Below, in pieces: positions 7,600-16,424 of a stretch of 64,000 nt of DNA. Position 1 is the stretch's first letter. Each line of letters begins with the position of its first letter. Both the position numbers and the translations under genes were made by a program. The DNA is taken from NCBI GenBank assembly GCA_963790575.1, contig CAWBPD010000042.1, forward strand, positions 1 through 64,000, given 5' to 3'. The notes under the pieces were generated by a model. It worked only from the letters and a program-made list of their open reading frames with translations, had not been told where the DNA came from and did not search any database. This DNA is from CAVTSA01 sp963790575 (GTDB taxonomy: Bacteria; Chloroflexota; Dormibacteria; Dormibacterales; Dormibacteraceae).

Positions 7600-9067
7600 G
7601 CAGCGCGCTGAGGCGGCTCGGGGTGGCGCCGGTGCCGCCTCGACCCCAGCCCTCCGGGAGGCGGCACGCCGGCCGCTCTCCCAGCGTGTCGCTCGGGGCA
7701 AGGAGGCCCGCCGCAGACTCCCTCGCGCCGACCACGCCCGCTGGCAGCCGTCGGCGGAGCGAGCGGACCCCGTGGCGCTGCTCGAGGCGCAGGGTGAGAC
7801 GCGGGTGCGGGAGCTGCTCCCGACCCGGTACGGGCGGATGCTGGTCTCGCCATTCGCGTTCTACCGCGGCGCGGCGGCGATCATGGCCTCGGACCTCTCG
7901 ACCAGGCCACACACGGGGCTCAACGCACAGCTCTGCGGCGACGCCCACCTCGGCAACTTCGGCGTCTTCGCCTCACCGGAGCGCCAGCTGCTGTTCGACA
8001 TCAACGACTTCGACGAGACGCTGCCAGGCCCCTGGGAGTGGGACGTCCTGCGCCTTGCCGCCAGCTTCGAGATCGCCGGCCGCGAGCGTGGGTTCGGCGC
8101 GGGTGACCGCCGGACGATTGTGGGCGCGGGAGCCCGCGAGTACCGCGAGCAGATGCGACGCTCGGCCGAGATGGGAACGTTGGAGGTCTGGTACGCGCAC
8201 GTCGCGGCAGCCGAGATCGAGGACCTGATCAGCACCGAGGTGGCCCGCAAGCGGCTGGGCAAGAAAGAGGGCAGGGACATTCTGACCGACCTGCGGAAGG
8301 CGCGCACGCGGGACAGCCCACGCGCCTTCGCCAAGCGCGCGCAGGAGAAGGACGGCGAGTTGCGGTTCATCGCTCAGCCGCCCTTGATCGTGCCCGTCGA
8401 GGACCTCTGGCCCCCCGGCTACTCGAGGGAGCGGAGTGAGCAGTCGATGCGCCGCCTGCTGGGCGCTTACCGGCGGACCCTCGCGCGCGCCCACCACCCG
8501 ATCGAAGAGTTCCGCTACCTCCACATGGCGCGCAAGATCGTCGGCGTGGGCAGCGTGGGAACGCGCTGCTGGATCATGCTGATGCTGGGACGCGACAGCG
8601 GCGATCCCCTGATCCTGCAGGCGAAGGAAGCTCAGGCCTCGGTGCTCGAGCGGTTCCTCGGTCCGAGCCGCCTCCCCAACCACGGGCAGCGCATCGTGGT
8701 CGGTCAGCATGTAATGCAGGCGGCGAGCGACATCTTCCTCGGCTGGGTGCGCGTCCATGACCTCGACGGCGAGCTCCGCGATTACTACGTCCGCCAGTTC
8801 CACGACTGGAAGGCTGGCTTGGACATCGAGGCGATGAGCCCCTCCGGCGCGGTCCTCTACGCCGAGCTCTGCGGCGCCACGCTGGCGCGCGCCCACGCGC
8901 GCTCTGGTGACCGCATCGGCATCGCCGCGTACTTGGGTCGCGGCGATGACTTCGACCGAGCGGTCGCGAGCTTCGTGAGCGCGTACGCCGACCAGAACGA
9001 GCGCGACTACGAGATCTTCCGGACCGCGGTCGCGGCGGGGCGGATCGAGGCGGCGACGATCGACTGA
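7586..9067 (+). CDS. DUF2252 family protein
   Basis: GTG at 7586 overlaps the previous stop by 14 bp. Starts at 7550 and 7562 are possible but lengthen the overlap. About 493 residues. Kinase-like landmarks of DUF2252 are present: SPFAFYRGAAAIMASDL, LCGDAHLGNFGVFASPE (catalytic-loop-like GDxHxxN), LLFDINDFDETLPGPWEWDV (DxND, metal-like), and later the FRYLHMARKIVGVGSVGTR segment. The fold resembles aminoglycoside phosphotransferases, but no substrate is established. It is translationally coupled to the PLDc_N-SHOCT gene. Confidence 0.85.
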   Translation: MRARKQRAEAARGGAGAASTPALREAARRPLSQRVARGKEARRRLPRADHARWQPSAERADPVALLEAQGETRVRELLPTRYGRMLVSPFAFYRGAAAIMASDLSTRPHTGLNAQLCGDAHLGNFGVFASPERQLLFDINDFDETLPGPWEWDVLRLAASFEIAGRERGFGAGDRRTIVGAGAREYREQMRRSAEMGTLEVWYAHVAAAEIEDLISTEVARKRLGKKEGRDILTDLRKARTRDSPRAFAKRAQEKDGELRFIAQPPLIVPVEDLWPPGYSRERSEQSMRRLLGAYRRTLARAHHPIEEFRYLHMARKIVGVGSVGTRCWIMLMLGRDSGDPLILQAKEAQASVLERFLGPSRLPNHGQRIVVGQHVMQAASDIFLGWVRVHDLDGELRDYYVRQFHDWKAGLDIEAMSPSGAVLYAELCGATLARAHARSGDRIGIAAYLGRGDDFDRAVASFVSAYADQNERDYEIFRTAVAAGRIEAATID

Positions 9068-9167
9068 GCGGGGGGAGGGCGATCGCGGCTCAGCTGTCGA
9101 CTGCCCCTCCCACCCTCGGTCATCACCTCATCAGAGGCGGTGAAGGCCCGGTCGAGGGGGCGGCGCA

Positions 9168-9193
9168 CCCCACGGTCGACATGAGTCGTGGGG
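9168..9193. terminator. Hairpin between convergent genes
   Basis: CCCCACG (9168-9174) pairs with CGTGGGG (9187-9193) across a 12-base loop. It sits about 100 bp after the DUF2252 stop and just before the stop of the convergent PanE remnant, with no T-run. A bidirectional terminator is the likely role. Confidence 0.5.
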
Positions 9194-9194
9194 C

Positions 9195-9592
9195 TCAGGT
9201 ATCGGCTTGGGGGTGGGCGAGGATCTCGCAAACGGCGGCCGCGGTGGTGGGGGCGCGTTCCGAGCCGAGCGCGCGGAGGATCGGGCCAGCGATCGCGTCG
9301 AGCTCGATCGCTCTGCCGGCCTGGAGGTCCTTGAGCATCGAAGAGCGCATCCCTCCCGGCATCTGCGCCAGGCGCGAGGCGATGCTCGGGCCGTCGATCG
9401 TGACCCCGTCCAGCCGGGCGGCGGCGGCCGTCTCGCTCGCGAGCCCCGCGACCCATTCCGGGCGTTGGCGCGCGCCTCACCGAGCGGTGTCCGCACGCTG
9501 GTGGTGAGCAGTGCGGAGGGCGCGAGCAGCGCGAGCTAGCGCCACAGCGCCGTCAGCTCGTCCGGGTCGGTGTTGACGTCGAACCCCCCCGA
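9195..9592 (-). pseudogene. 2-dehydropantoate 2-reductase (PanE/ApbA), C-terminal remnant
   Basis: Read from 9592 down: DVNTDPDELTALWR, an in-frame TAG (about 9537-9539), then LALLAPSALLTTSVRTPLGE and ARANAR. A frameshift near 9465 follows, then WVAGLASETAAAARLDGVTI, MPGGMRSSMLKDLQAGRAIE and LDAIAGPILRALG, ending HPQADT-stop at 9195. SSMLKDLQAGRAIELD is the helical C-terminal domain signature of ketopantoate reductases. The NADP-binding half is absent. The 5' edge joins directly to a truncated thioesterase. It carries a nonsense codon and a frameshift, so it is dead. Confidence 0.75.
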
Positions 9593-9861
9593 TGCGGGCG
9601 CAGGAAGTCGGTGACGTTGGTGACACCGACCGCTCGCTGACCGCGGTCCTTCACCGCCTCGGCCGCGCCAACGGTGGCGAACGTCTCGATCACGGTGGTG
9701 TACAGGCCGCCGTGGACGATCCCCGCCGGTTGGTGGTGGCGCTCGTCGGCGGCGACCAAGCCGCTGACGAGCGCGGGTCCGATCCGGTCAAAGTCGATCT
9801 CGAGCAGTCGTACCAGCTCGCTCGCGCGGAGGAGGTCGGCCCGGGTCGGACCCTGGGTCAT
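9590..9861 (-). pseudogene. PaaI-type hotdog thioesterase, 3' truncated
   Basis: ATG at 9861 overlaps the exporter stop by ATGA, so it was the last gene of that operon. The protein begins MTQGPTRADLL and has the hotdog core: HHQPAGIVHGGLYTTVIETF (catalytic helix, HGG) and AVGVTNVTDFLRPHRGG. It then runs, near 9590, into sequence that belongs to the PanE remnant, so the last beta strands are missing. The frame continues to 9553. Loss of the final strands should prevent dimer formation. Confidence 0.65.
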
Positions 9862-11366
9862 GTCATGTCGCTCCCGCCGGAGGTGGCGATCTCGATCGCG
9901 GGAGCGGCCGGCTCCCCGCCGGCAGCGGTCAGGGCGGCCTGACGCCCTCTGGCCAGCAAGGCGATCCCGGCCACTCCGGAGAGGAAGGCGATCGCCGCGA
10001 TCATCCAGGTCGCGCGCTGGTAGGCGACGAGCGTCGCGAGCGGGGAGTGGGGGGTCCCGAGCACCGCGATCAGTGCCGCAACGCCCATGGCGATTCCGAC
10101 CTGGCGGAGCATGTTGACGACCGCCGAGCCGGTCGCGAACGCGTGCGGGGGCAGCGAGGAAGCGCCGGTCGCCATCAGCGTGGGCAGAGTAAGCCCGACG
10201 CCGATGCCCGTCAGCAGCACCCCGCCCAGCATTTCGCCGACGTAGTCGGGCCGCAGCCCGACCGCCAGCGCCCACCAGGCCGAGCCGGCGGCGAAGATGG
10301 TCGACCCTGCGGCGACCACCGGTCCCGCTCCGAACCGGGCGCTGAGCCGGCCCGCGACCAGGAACGAGAACAGCGGCACCATCAGCGGCCCGGGTGCGAT
10401 CGAGAGCCCCGTGATCAGCGGCGACCAGTGCCAGACGTCCTGGGCCCACAGGACTCGCGACAGCAGCATCGCTCCGAACGGGGCCGAGAACAGCAACCCC
10501 ACCACCGACGCGCCGGTGAACGGCCGCAAGCGAAACAGGGCGCGGTCGATGAGCGGGTTGCGGTGCCGCGCGAGGTGGGCGGCGAACAGCCCGAGCGCGG
10601 TCACTGCCAGCGCGAGGAAGCCGATCGTCCTAGCGTTGGCCCACCCCCAGTCGCCCCCCTTGACCAGGCCCAGCGACAGCAAGCCGACGCCCCCGGTGAC
10701 CAGGAGTGCCCCCAGCGCGTCCGGGACCGGGACCCGCTGGCCGGCGACATGCGGGAGGCGGCGCCAGCCGACCGCCAGCGCCACCAGGCCGATCGGAACG
10801 TTGACGAAGAAGACCCAGCGCCAGCTCGCGGCGACCAGCAGGCCGCCGATCATGGGACCGAGCGCGGCCGCGAGCCCTCCGACCGCGGTCCAGGCGCGGA
10901 CCGCGCCTTGACGGCGCTCGACCGGGAAGCTGGCGAGGATCAGGCCGAGCGAGGTCGGGGTCAAGAGCGCCGCCCCGGCCGCCTGCACGAGCCGGAAGGC
11001 GACCAGCATCGGCAGGCTGCCGGCGGCCCCACACGCCGCCGAAGCGGCGACGAAGACGGCCACGCCGAGCAGAAACCCGCGCTCGCGCCGGTAGCGCTCG
11101 CCGAGGCGCCCGAACAGCACCAGCAGCGCGCCGTACACGATGGCGTAGCCGTTCAGCACCCACGACAGATCGCCCAAGGCCCCGCTCCGCAGGTGAAAGT
11201 CCCTGCCCATCTGCGGCAGCGCGACGTTGACGATGAAGAGGTCAAGGCTGGCCAGCACCACTCCCGCGCACACGACCACCAAGGTGAGCCGCGGCGACAC
11301 CTCACGCGGCCGCTCCGGGTGGAAGCCGCTTTCCTTGCCTGGCGGGCGATGGGCGATGAGAGGCAT
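9858..11366 (-). CDS. MFS exporter, DHA2 (14-helix) family
   Basis: I chose ATG at 11366, with GAGGT a few bases before it. Longer starts run into the divergent regulator. About 502 residues and 14 hydrophobic segments. Family marks are LFIVNVALPQMGRDF (motif D1), LFGRLGERYRRERGF (motif A) and VAFRLVQAAGAALLTPTSLG (motif C region). DHA2 pumps expel drugs or other toxic amphiphiles using the proton gradient. The divergent HxlR gene is the likely repressor. A now broken thioesterase followed in the same operon. Confidence 0.88.
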   Translation of the reverse strand: MPLIAHRPPGKESGFHPERPREVSPRLTLVVVCAGVVLASLDLFIVNVALPQMGRDFHLRSGALGDLSWVLNGYAIVYGALLVLFGRLGERYRRERGFLLGVAVFVAASAACGAAGSLPMLVAFRLVQAAGAALLTPTSLGLILASFPVERRQGAVRAWTAVGGLAAALGPMIGGLLVAASWRWVFFVNVPIGLVALAVGWRRLPHVAGQRVPVPDALGALLVTGGVGLLSLGLVKGGDWGWANARTIGFLALAVTALGLFAAHLARHRNPLIDRALFRLRPFTGASVVGLLFSAPFGAMLLSRVLWAQDVWHWSPLITGLSIAPGPLMVPLFSFLVAGRLSARFGAGPVVAAGSTIFAAGSAWWALAVGLRPDYVGEMLGGVLLTGIGVGLTLPTLMATGASSLPPHAFATGSAVVNMLRQVGIAMGVAALIAVLGTPHSPLATLVAYQRATWMIAAIAFLSGVAGIALLARGRQAALTAAGGEPAAPAIEIATSGGSDMT

Positions 11367-11451
11367 GGGACCTCGCATGGATGAGTTGTTTGACGGAACC
11401 CACATGCTACCCGCATTGCGTTCTATGATGCAACCCACTAATCTGGCCGGC

Positions 11452-11922
11452 ATGGAGCGCAAGAGCTTTTCTGACATGCACTGCTCGGTCGCGCAGTGCC
11501 TGGAGGTGGTCGGCGAGTGGTGGACCCTTCTGATCGTCCGCGACGCCTTCCTCGGCGTGACCCGCTTTGACGAGTTCCGGAAGCGACTCGGGATCTCGCG
11601 CAACGTGCTGGACCAGCGACTGGCTCGCTTGACCCGCGTCGGCGTCCTGGCCAAGGTTCCCTACAGCGAACATCCGCCGCGATTCGACTACCGCCTGACC
11701 GAACGTGGCCGCGACCTGTGGCCAGTGATCGACGCCATGCGCCAGTGGGGAGACAAGCACGCCGCGCCGCAGGGCCCACCGCTGCGCCTGATCCACCAAG
11801 CATGCGGGCAGATCTCCGAGCCCCGCCTGGTCTGCTCTGCCTGCGGTGAGTCGATCGGAGCGCGGGACGTCAAAGCGATCCCTGGCCCAGGGGACCTCGA
11901 CGAGCTTGTGGGCGTGGCCTGA
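11452..11922 (+). CDS. HxlR-family transcriptional regulator
   Basis: ATG at 11452 gives 156 residues: MERKSFSDMHCSVAQCLEVV, then GEWWTLLIVRDAFLGVTRFD and EFRKRLGISRNVLDQRLARL (recognition helix), the wing HPPRFDYRLTERGRDL, and a C-terminal CSACGESIGARD zinc-knuckle-like pair. The Cys near the N-terminus (HCSV) is where redox- or aldehyde-sensing HxlR members react. Divergent from the DHA2 exporter with 85 bp between starts, so it probably controls it. There is no clear ribosome site, so leaderless translation is possible. Confidence 0.88.
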   Translation: MERKSFSDMHCSVAQCLEVVGEWWTLLIVRDAFLGVTRFDEFRKRLGISRNVLDQRLARLTRVGVLAKVPYSEHPPRFDYRLTERGRDLWPVIDAMRQWGDKHAAPQGPPLRLIHQACGQISEPRLVCSACGESIGARDVKAIPGPGDLDELVGVA

Positions 11923-12074
11923 CGCGCCCGCCGTGCAACCATTGCGCACCGGCTCGCGACCCCGGGCCGAGGAGCTGGTTGGACAGGTCGCAGTCGTCGC
12001 CTCTCTCAGGCCCAGGGCGACGCTATACGCGGCCCGACCGGTTGATTCCGCCCCCGGGCACGATTCCGCTCGCC

Positions 12075-12911
12075 CTACAGCTCGAGCGCCTGCGCGAGTG
12101 CGGTCCACTGCAGGCGGGGAACGCCCCTGCCTGCGACGGTCTGCAGACATACGTGGTCGGCGCCGGCCTCGAGGTGAGCATGGGCCGCCTGCGCGATCTC
12201 GATCGCGGAACCGTGCGGGATGACCGCGTCGATGAGGCGGTCGGAGCCGCCGTCCGCCAGGTCGCGCTCGGTGAAGCCGAACCGCAGCAGGTTGTTGGTG
12301 TAGTTCGAGAGCCGGAGGTACATGGCGGCATAGTTTCGAGCGGTCGCGCGGGCCCGCTCGGTGTCGGTGTCGACCACGCAGGCGAGCTCTGGGGCGAGCA
12401 GCGCGCCGCTGCCGAGGCGATCGCGGGCAAAGCGGGTGTGCTCGACGTTGGTGAAGTACGGGTGGCTGCCGCGCGAGCGCTTGGCGGCGAGGTCAAGCAT
12501 CTTCGGGCCCAGCGCGGCGACCACGCGCCGCTCGCGTGGCAGCGGTTCCGGGGCGCCGTCGAGCACGTCGAGGAACTCGATCGTCGCGTGCCGCGGACGA
12601 CTGTAGTCACTGGTCGCCTCCGGGTGGCCCACGCCGATCCCGATCAGCGAGCGGTCGGGGTAGTCGCGCTGGAGTGCGGCCGCCTCGGCAGCGACTATCG
12701 CGGGGTCGCTCTTCCACAAGTTGACGATCCCGGTCGCGGCGATCAGCGTGTCGGTCGCCTCGAGCAGCGGGCGCAGGTCGCTGACCTCCGGCGAGCTCCC
12801 CAGCCAGAAGGCGCCGTAGCCGAGATCCTGTGCCAGCCGCGCCGCCTCCCCCGCGTTTTCGACCCCGATCGGGTGGTAGCCGGTCCAAACGCCAAATCGA
12901 GTGAGGTTCAT
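12075..12911 (-). CDS. LLM-class, F420-type oxidoreductase
   Basis: ATG at 12911 with AGGGAGAA 7 bp upstream, 278 residues. A luciferase-like TIM barrel: MNLTRFGVWTGYHPIGVENA, DLGYGAFWLGSSPEVSDLRP, LIAATGIVNLWKSDP and DRSLIGIGVGHPEATSDYSR, with the substrate end SAIEIAQAAHAHLEAGADHV. The short length and the GVWTGYHP start fit the mycobacterial F420-dependent subgroup. Cofactor F420 is inferred from the family, not from a residue I can prove. Confidence 0.82.
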   Translation of the reverse strand: MNLTRFGVWTGYHPIGVENAGEAARLAQDLGYGAFWLGSSPEVSDLRPLLEATDTLIAATGIVNLWKSDPAIVAAEAAALQRDYPDRSLIGIGVGHPEATSDYSRPRHATIEFLDVLDGAPEPLPRERRVVAALGPKMLDLAAKRSRGSHPYFTNVEHTRFARDRLGSGALLAPELACVVDTDTERARATARNYAAMYLRLSNYTNNLLRFGFTERDLADGGSDRLIDAVIPHGSAIEIAQAAHAHLEAGADHVCLQTVAGRGVPRLQWTALAQALEL

Positions 12912-13020
12912 GGGCTGTTCTCCCTGGTTGGTGGACGACTTGATGCATGATTCTGCGGCGCGACCGCATGCGAGCTGATCGTCCGCCGCCCGGGTCCTCG
13001 GCAATGCGGTCACATTGCTG

Positions 13021-13080
13021 GCGATGCAACGTCACGCGAGGCGGGATGGGGTCCGATCGCCGGCATTGCAACGCCACGCG
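13021..13080. repeat. Paired 42-bp-phased sites (direct)
   Basis: TGCAACG occurs at 13025-13031 and again at 13067-13073, each centred on TGCA. The surrounding ATGCAACGTCACGCG and TTGCAACGCCACGCG are near copies. The shift is exactly 42 bp. It lies between two minus-strand genes (oxidoreductase start and NadE stop). See the finding on phased palindromes. Confidence 0.6.
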
Positions 13081-13135
13081 GGCCGGCAAAGCGTGAGCCA
13101 GGGGGATTTTCGAAGCAATCACGGCGGAGACTCGC

Positions 13136-13978
13136 TCAGGTGCTCCAGGCCACCGCTTGCTGCCACCAGTCGTCGAAGGGGCTCGCCGGAACCGCCCGTT
13201 TGTGACGGGTCGCGATGTAGCGCCGCTCGATGGCTTCGGCGATGTCATCGGGCACCTCGCGACCTTCGAGATAGTCGTCGATGTCGGCGTAACGCAGGCC
13301 GAGATTGTCCTCGTCGGTCTGACCTGGCGTGTGGTCCAGCAGGTCGGCCGTAGGGGCTTTCTCGTAGAGCCGGCTGGGCGCGCCAAGGTGCTCGAGGAGG
13401 GCGCGCCCCTGCCGCTTGGTGAGCCCGGTCAAGGGAACGATGTCCACGCCCCCATCACCGAACTTGGTGAAGAAGCCTGTGACCGCCTCGGCCGCATGGT
13501 CGGTACCCACGACGAGTAGGCGGCGCTGACCGGCGATCGCGTACTGAGCGACCATGCGCGCCCGCGCCTTTGCGTTGCCCTTGGTGAAGTCGCTCACCTC
13601 CTCGCCGAGCGCATCCCGGTACTCCGCGACGAACCCGTCCACCCCTCGCGCGATGTCGAACGTGACTGACCTCTGAGGATCGACGAAGGAAAGTGCGATC
13701 TGAGCGTCCTCAGCGTCGAGTTGCGTCGCATACGGCAGGCGAACCGCGATGAACTCGACGTCCGCACCCTGGTCCTGCAGGCGTTCGGTCGCGAGCTGAC
13801 AGAGCCGTCCCGTGAGCGCCGAGTCCTGACCGCCGCTGACCCCGAGGACGAAGCCGCGGGCGCCGGTCCGGCTCGCGTAGTTGGCAAGGAACGACACCCG
13901 CCGCTCGATCTCGTCGGCAAGGTCTATCGACGGGGAGACGTGGAGTTCGCGAATGATCCGTTTCTGGAGGTCATGCAC
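13136..13978 (-). CDS. nadE: Ammonia-dependent NAD+ synthetase
   Basis: 280 residues, matching the length of single-domain NadE. The PP-loop is VLGVSGGQDSALTGRLC (residues 44-60). Other family marks are IAVRLPYATQLDAEDAQIAL, DFTKGNAKARARMVAQYAIA, VVGTDHAAEAVTGFFTKFGD, LTGLTKRQGRALLEHLG, KAPTADL and TDEDNLGLRYADIDDYLEG. It amidates nicotinic acid adenine dinucleotide with ATP and ammonia in the last step of NAD synthesis. No glutaminase domain, so it needs free ammonia. Transcribed alone. Confidence 0.95.
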   Translation of the reverse strand: MHDLQKRIIRELHVSPSIDLADEIERRVSFLANYASRTGARGFVLGVSGGQDSALTGRLCQLATERLQDQGADVEFIAVRLPYATQLDAEDAQIALSFVDPQRSVTFDIARGVDGFVAEYRDALGEEVSDFTKGNAKARARMVAQYAIAGQRRLLVVGTDHAAEAVTGFFTKFGDGGVDIVPLTGLTKRQGRALLEHLGAPSRLYEKAPTADLLDHTPGQTDEDNLGLRYADIDDYLEGREVPDDIAEAIERRYIATRHKRAVPASPFDDWWQQAVAWST

Positions 13979-14139
13979 GACCGCACCCTAGCGCGCCGGA
14001 CGCGGGTCTGCCCCACCGGCCCGTCGCTTCACGCCCTGAAACGGGCGCCGAGCTCACGGCGCAAGTCGGCGACGGAGGAATATCACGTCTTCCTCACTGA
14101 GTACGGTGCGCGGTCTGCTTTTGCGGGCGGATCTCGGCG

Positions 14140-15363
14140 TCAGGGCGGGTCGGCGTGGTACTCGCCGTGCTCGTCGCGCCACAAGGTCCAGCCACCCTCG
14201 TGGCACATGGTGTGGTGGCGGCGGCAGAGTTTGCCTCCGTTCTCGACGTCGGTCGTGCCCCCGTGCAGCCAGTGCTTCAGATGATGGTTGCCGCACCAGC
14301 GGAGGTCACGGTCGCAGCCGGGGAAGGCGCAGTGGCGGTCCCGAATCGCCATCGCCAGCGACTGCCGGGGGGTGAACAGACGCTGCTTGCGTCCCACCCG
14401 CAGCACGTCCCCCTGCTGCCCCATCACGATTGGGCTCAGGACGCAGTCACAGGCGATCCGCTCCGCTGTCTTGCCCGGCACCGGCTCTCCGTTCTGGCCC
14501 AGGATGGCCGCGTTCCCCGGCTCTCCCCGCAGGCTCGCGTAGTCGACCAGCAGCTCCAGGTGCGGGCGCTCGCCGTCATGGGTCGGCAATTGCCCCTGGT
14601 CCAGCACCTTCTGCGCCAGCTCCACCAGCGCCTCCGCCCGCCGCTCCGGCGCTCCCCGCAGGTCGCCCCGCGCCGGTGGTCCCATCGCCGCGTCGAGCGC
14701 CGCGCTCACCACCGCCGCACCTTCGGGAGCCAGCAGCCCCTGCAGGTGCAGCATCCCGTCCAGGGTCCGGGAGGCTTCCAGGTACTGCTGCCGCTCCTGC
14801 CGCTCCCAGTCCCGCAACGAGCCGTCAGGGTCGAGGCACAGCTTCAAGTGCTTGCAGACCGTCCACAGCTCGTAAGGGTTGAGCTTGGTCGCGCTCTCGA
14901 CCAGGGTCTCCTCCACGTTGCGCGCTTCGCCCGGCTCTCCCTTGTAGTCGGGGTTGGGCTGGTTGCCCACCTCGTCCACGGTGCGGGCGAGGATGGAGGC
15001 GTGGCTGAGGCTGAAGTCGCCCTGCTCGAAGGCTTCACGAGCCACCGGCAGCTCTTGCAGGCGGCGCGCGGTGCGCAGCTCGTTGCTGGCGGTGCGCGGA
15101 GACAGGTGGCACTCCCAGCGCAGCCAGGAGGTCATGGTGAGGCAGCCGCTGGTGCGGTAGCCCTCCTCGCGGTCGAGGTGCGCGATCTCCCGCGAGATCA
15201 GGGCGGAGAGGCGGTTCTGGAAGCGGTGGAGCCCGACGAGCAGCGCGCCGCCATCCCCGGAGTCATCGATCGCGTGGAGTTCGTCCCACGCCTGGTCGAG
15301 ATCCCGTAACGAGATGGACTGGTCGTCGACGGCGAGCCTCGCTTCCACTCCTCCATCGTACAT
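14140..15363 (-). CDS. DUF222/13E12-type HNH endonuclease
   Basis: 407 residues from ATG 15363. A GTG at 15348 is the more likely leaderless start, because a -10 box ends 6 bp before it. The N-terminal DUF222 helical domain (LRDLDQAWDELHAI, WLRWECHLSPRTASNELRTA, SHASILARTVDEVG) is followed by the HNH motif CAFPGCDRDLRWCGNHHLKH, then LHGGTTDVENGGKLCRRHHT. Such genes are multi-copy in Actinomycetota and behave as selfish or repeat-associated nucleases. The coding region is intact, but an IS has separated it from its -35 box. A nearly identical sister begins at 63309. Confidence 0.85.
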   Translation of the reverse strand: MYDGGVEARLAVDDQSISLRDLDQAWDELHAIDDSGDGGALLVGLHRFQNRLSALISREIAHLDREEGYRTSGCLTMTSWLRWECHLSPRTASNELRTARRLQELPVAREAFEQGDFSLSHASILARTVDEVGNQPNPDYKGEPGEARNVEETLVESATKLNPYELWTVCKHLKLCLDPDGSLRDWERQERQQYLEASRTLDGMLHLQGLLAPEGAAVVSAALDAAMGPPARGDLRGAPERRAEALVELAQKVLDQGQLPTHDGERPHLELLVDYASLRGEPGNAAILGQNGEPVPGKTAERIACDCVLSPIVMGQQGDVLRVGRKQRLFTPRQSLAMAIRDRHCAFPGCDRDLRWCGNHHLKHWLHGGTTDVENGGKLCRRHHTMCHEGGWTLWRDEHGEYHADPP

Positions 15364-15367
15364 CTGT

Positions 15368-16424
15368 ATGGGGTATCTGCTTGAATGCAGTAGCCCCAGT
15401 ATCTTGTGCTCGTGGCAGATGAAGATCACCCTCAAGCCGGTCGCGACTACCCCGGAGGCTGGCAGGCATTCGAGCGATGGTTTCCGGACGAGGGCAGTTG
15501 CGTCGAGTTCGTGGCCCGTGTGCGGTGGAAGGCTGGCTTCGTGTGTCCGGCATGTGGGCACGGGGACGCCTGGAAAGTGGCCGGGCCCCGATGGATGTGC
15601 CGGCGCTGTGGGCGCAAGACGTCGGCAACCGCGGGCACGATCTTCCACCGTTCGCACCTGCCGCTCCCGACCTGGTTCGCGGCTATGTGGTTCATCTGCG
15701 CCCAGAAGAACGGCGTCTCGGCCCTGGGTCTGCAGCGCGTCCTCGGGTTCGGCTCGTACCAGACCGCCTGGGCCTGGATGCACAAACTGCGCCGCGCCAT
15801 GGTGCGTCCGGACCGCGAGAAGCTCGGAGGTCCAGGCCGAGTGGTCGAGATGGACTGCACCTTCATCGGTGGCCGGACGCCCGGAATGAATACGCCGCGG
15901 TACTACAACAAGGCCGAGGTCGTGATCGCGGTCGAGCATGCCGCGGCTCAGATGCGAGGGCTGGGTCGCATTCGGATGTCGGTCATCGACCGGACGCGTC
16001 GAAAGCTCGACCTGGTGAGCTTCGCGAAAACGAACGTGGCCCCGGGATCGATCCTGCAGACGGATGGCGACCCCCTTTACCAGGACTTCGGCGAGAAGGT
16101 CGGAGTGACCGTCGATCAGCGGACCATCGAGCACTCCGGCTCGTTGGCGCACGAACTGCTGCCGGGTGTCCACCGAGTCGCGTCGCTGCTCAAACGCTGG
16201 CTCGCCGGAACCATCCAGAACGGCCTGGACGCCCGTCAGCTCGGGTACTACCTCGACGAGTACACGTTCCGCTTCAACCGTCGAGCCTCCAAGGCTCGCG
16301 GGCTGCTCTGGTACCGGCTCGTGGAGCAGGCCGTTGCCACCGATCCTCATCCGTACTACGAGCTCATCGCGCCCCGGAGCGATTACTAGATCTTGGGGGC
16401 GCTGCACTCAAATGGATACCCCAT
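15368..16424 (+). mobile_element. IS1595-type insertion sequence, 1057 bp
   Basis: The ends are ATGGGGTATC (15368 on) and GATACCCCAT (up to 16424). The inner parts of the terminal repeats are imperfect (TGCTTGAATGCAG against CATTTGAGTGCAG). The flanks carry the 8-bp direct repeat ACATCTGT at 15360-15367 and 16425-16432. The uninterrupted target is visible in the sister locus near 63301-63311. One transposase gene fills the element. An 8-bp duplication and a zinc-ribbon DDE transposase are typical of IS1595. Confidence 0.9.
15406..16389 (+). CDS. IS1595-family transposase
   Basis: 327 residues. The N-terminus is a zinc ribbon, VCPACGHGDAW (Cys 47 and 50) paired with WMCRRCGRKTSATAG. Next is TIFHRSHLPLPTWFAAMWFI and the helix GVSALGLQRVLGFGSYQTAW, then the ISXO2-like DDE domain with catalytic acids in VVEMDCTFIGG and SILQTDGDPLY. 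The end is YTFRFNRRASKARGLLWYRL. All motifs are intact, so it is likely active or recently so. The frame also carries an upstream in-frame GTG at 15411. Confidence 0.92.
   Translation: MLVADEDHPQAGRDYPGGWQAFERWFPDEGSCVEFVARVRWKAGFVCPACGHGDAWKVAGPRWMCRRCGRKTSATAGTIFHRSHLPLPTWFAAMWFICAQKNGVSALGLQRVLGFGSYQTAWAWMHKLRRAMVRPDREKLGGPGRVVEMDCTFIGGRTPGMNTPRYYNKAEVVIAVEHAAAQMRGLGRIRMSVIDRTRRKLDLVSFAKTNVAPGSILQTDGDPLYQDFGEKVGVTVDQRTIEHSGSLAHELLPGVHRVASLLKRWLAGTIQNGLDARQLGYYLDEYTFRFNRRASKARGLLWYRLVEQAVATDPHPYYELIAPRSDY

Noticed and set aside
10047..11384. A 445-codon open frame on the plus strand opposite the DHA2 exporter
   Set aside because: It is rich in Arg, Gln, Asp and Pro with no domain, and is the antisense of a clear membrane protein. 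High GC creates such frames.
11389..11429. TTGACG and TATGAT as the HxlR promoter
   Set aside because: The boxes are 28 bp apart, too far for a normal promoter.
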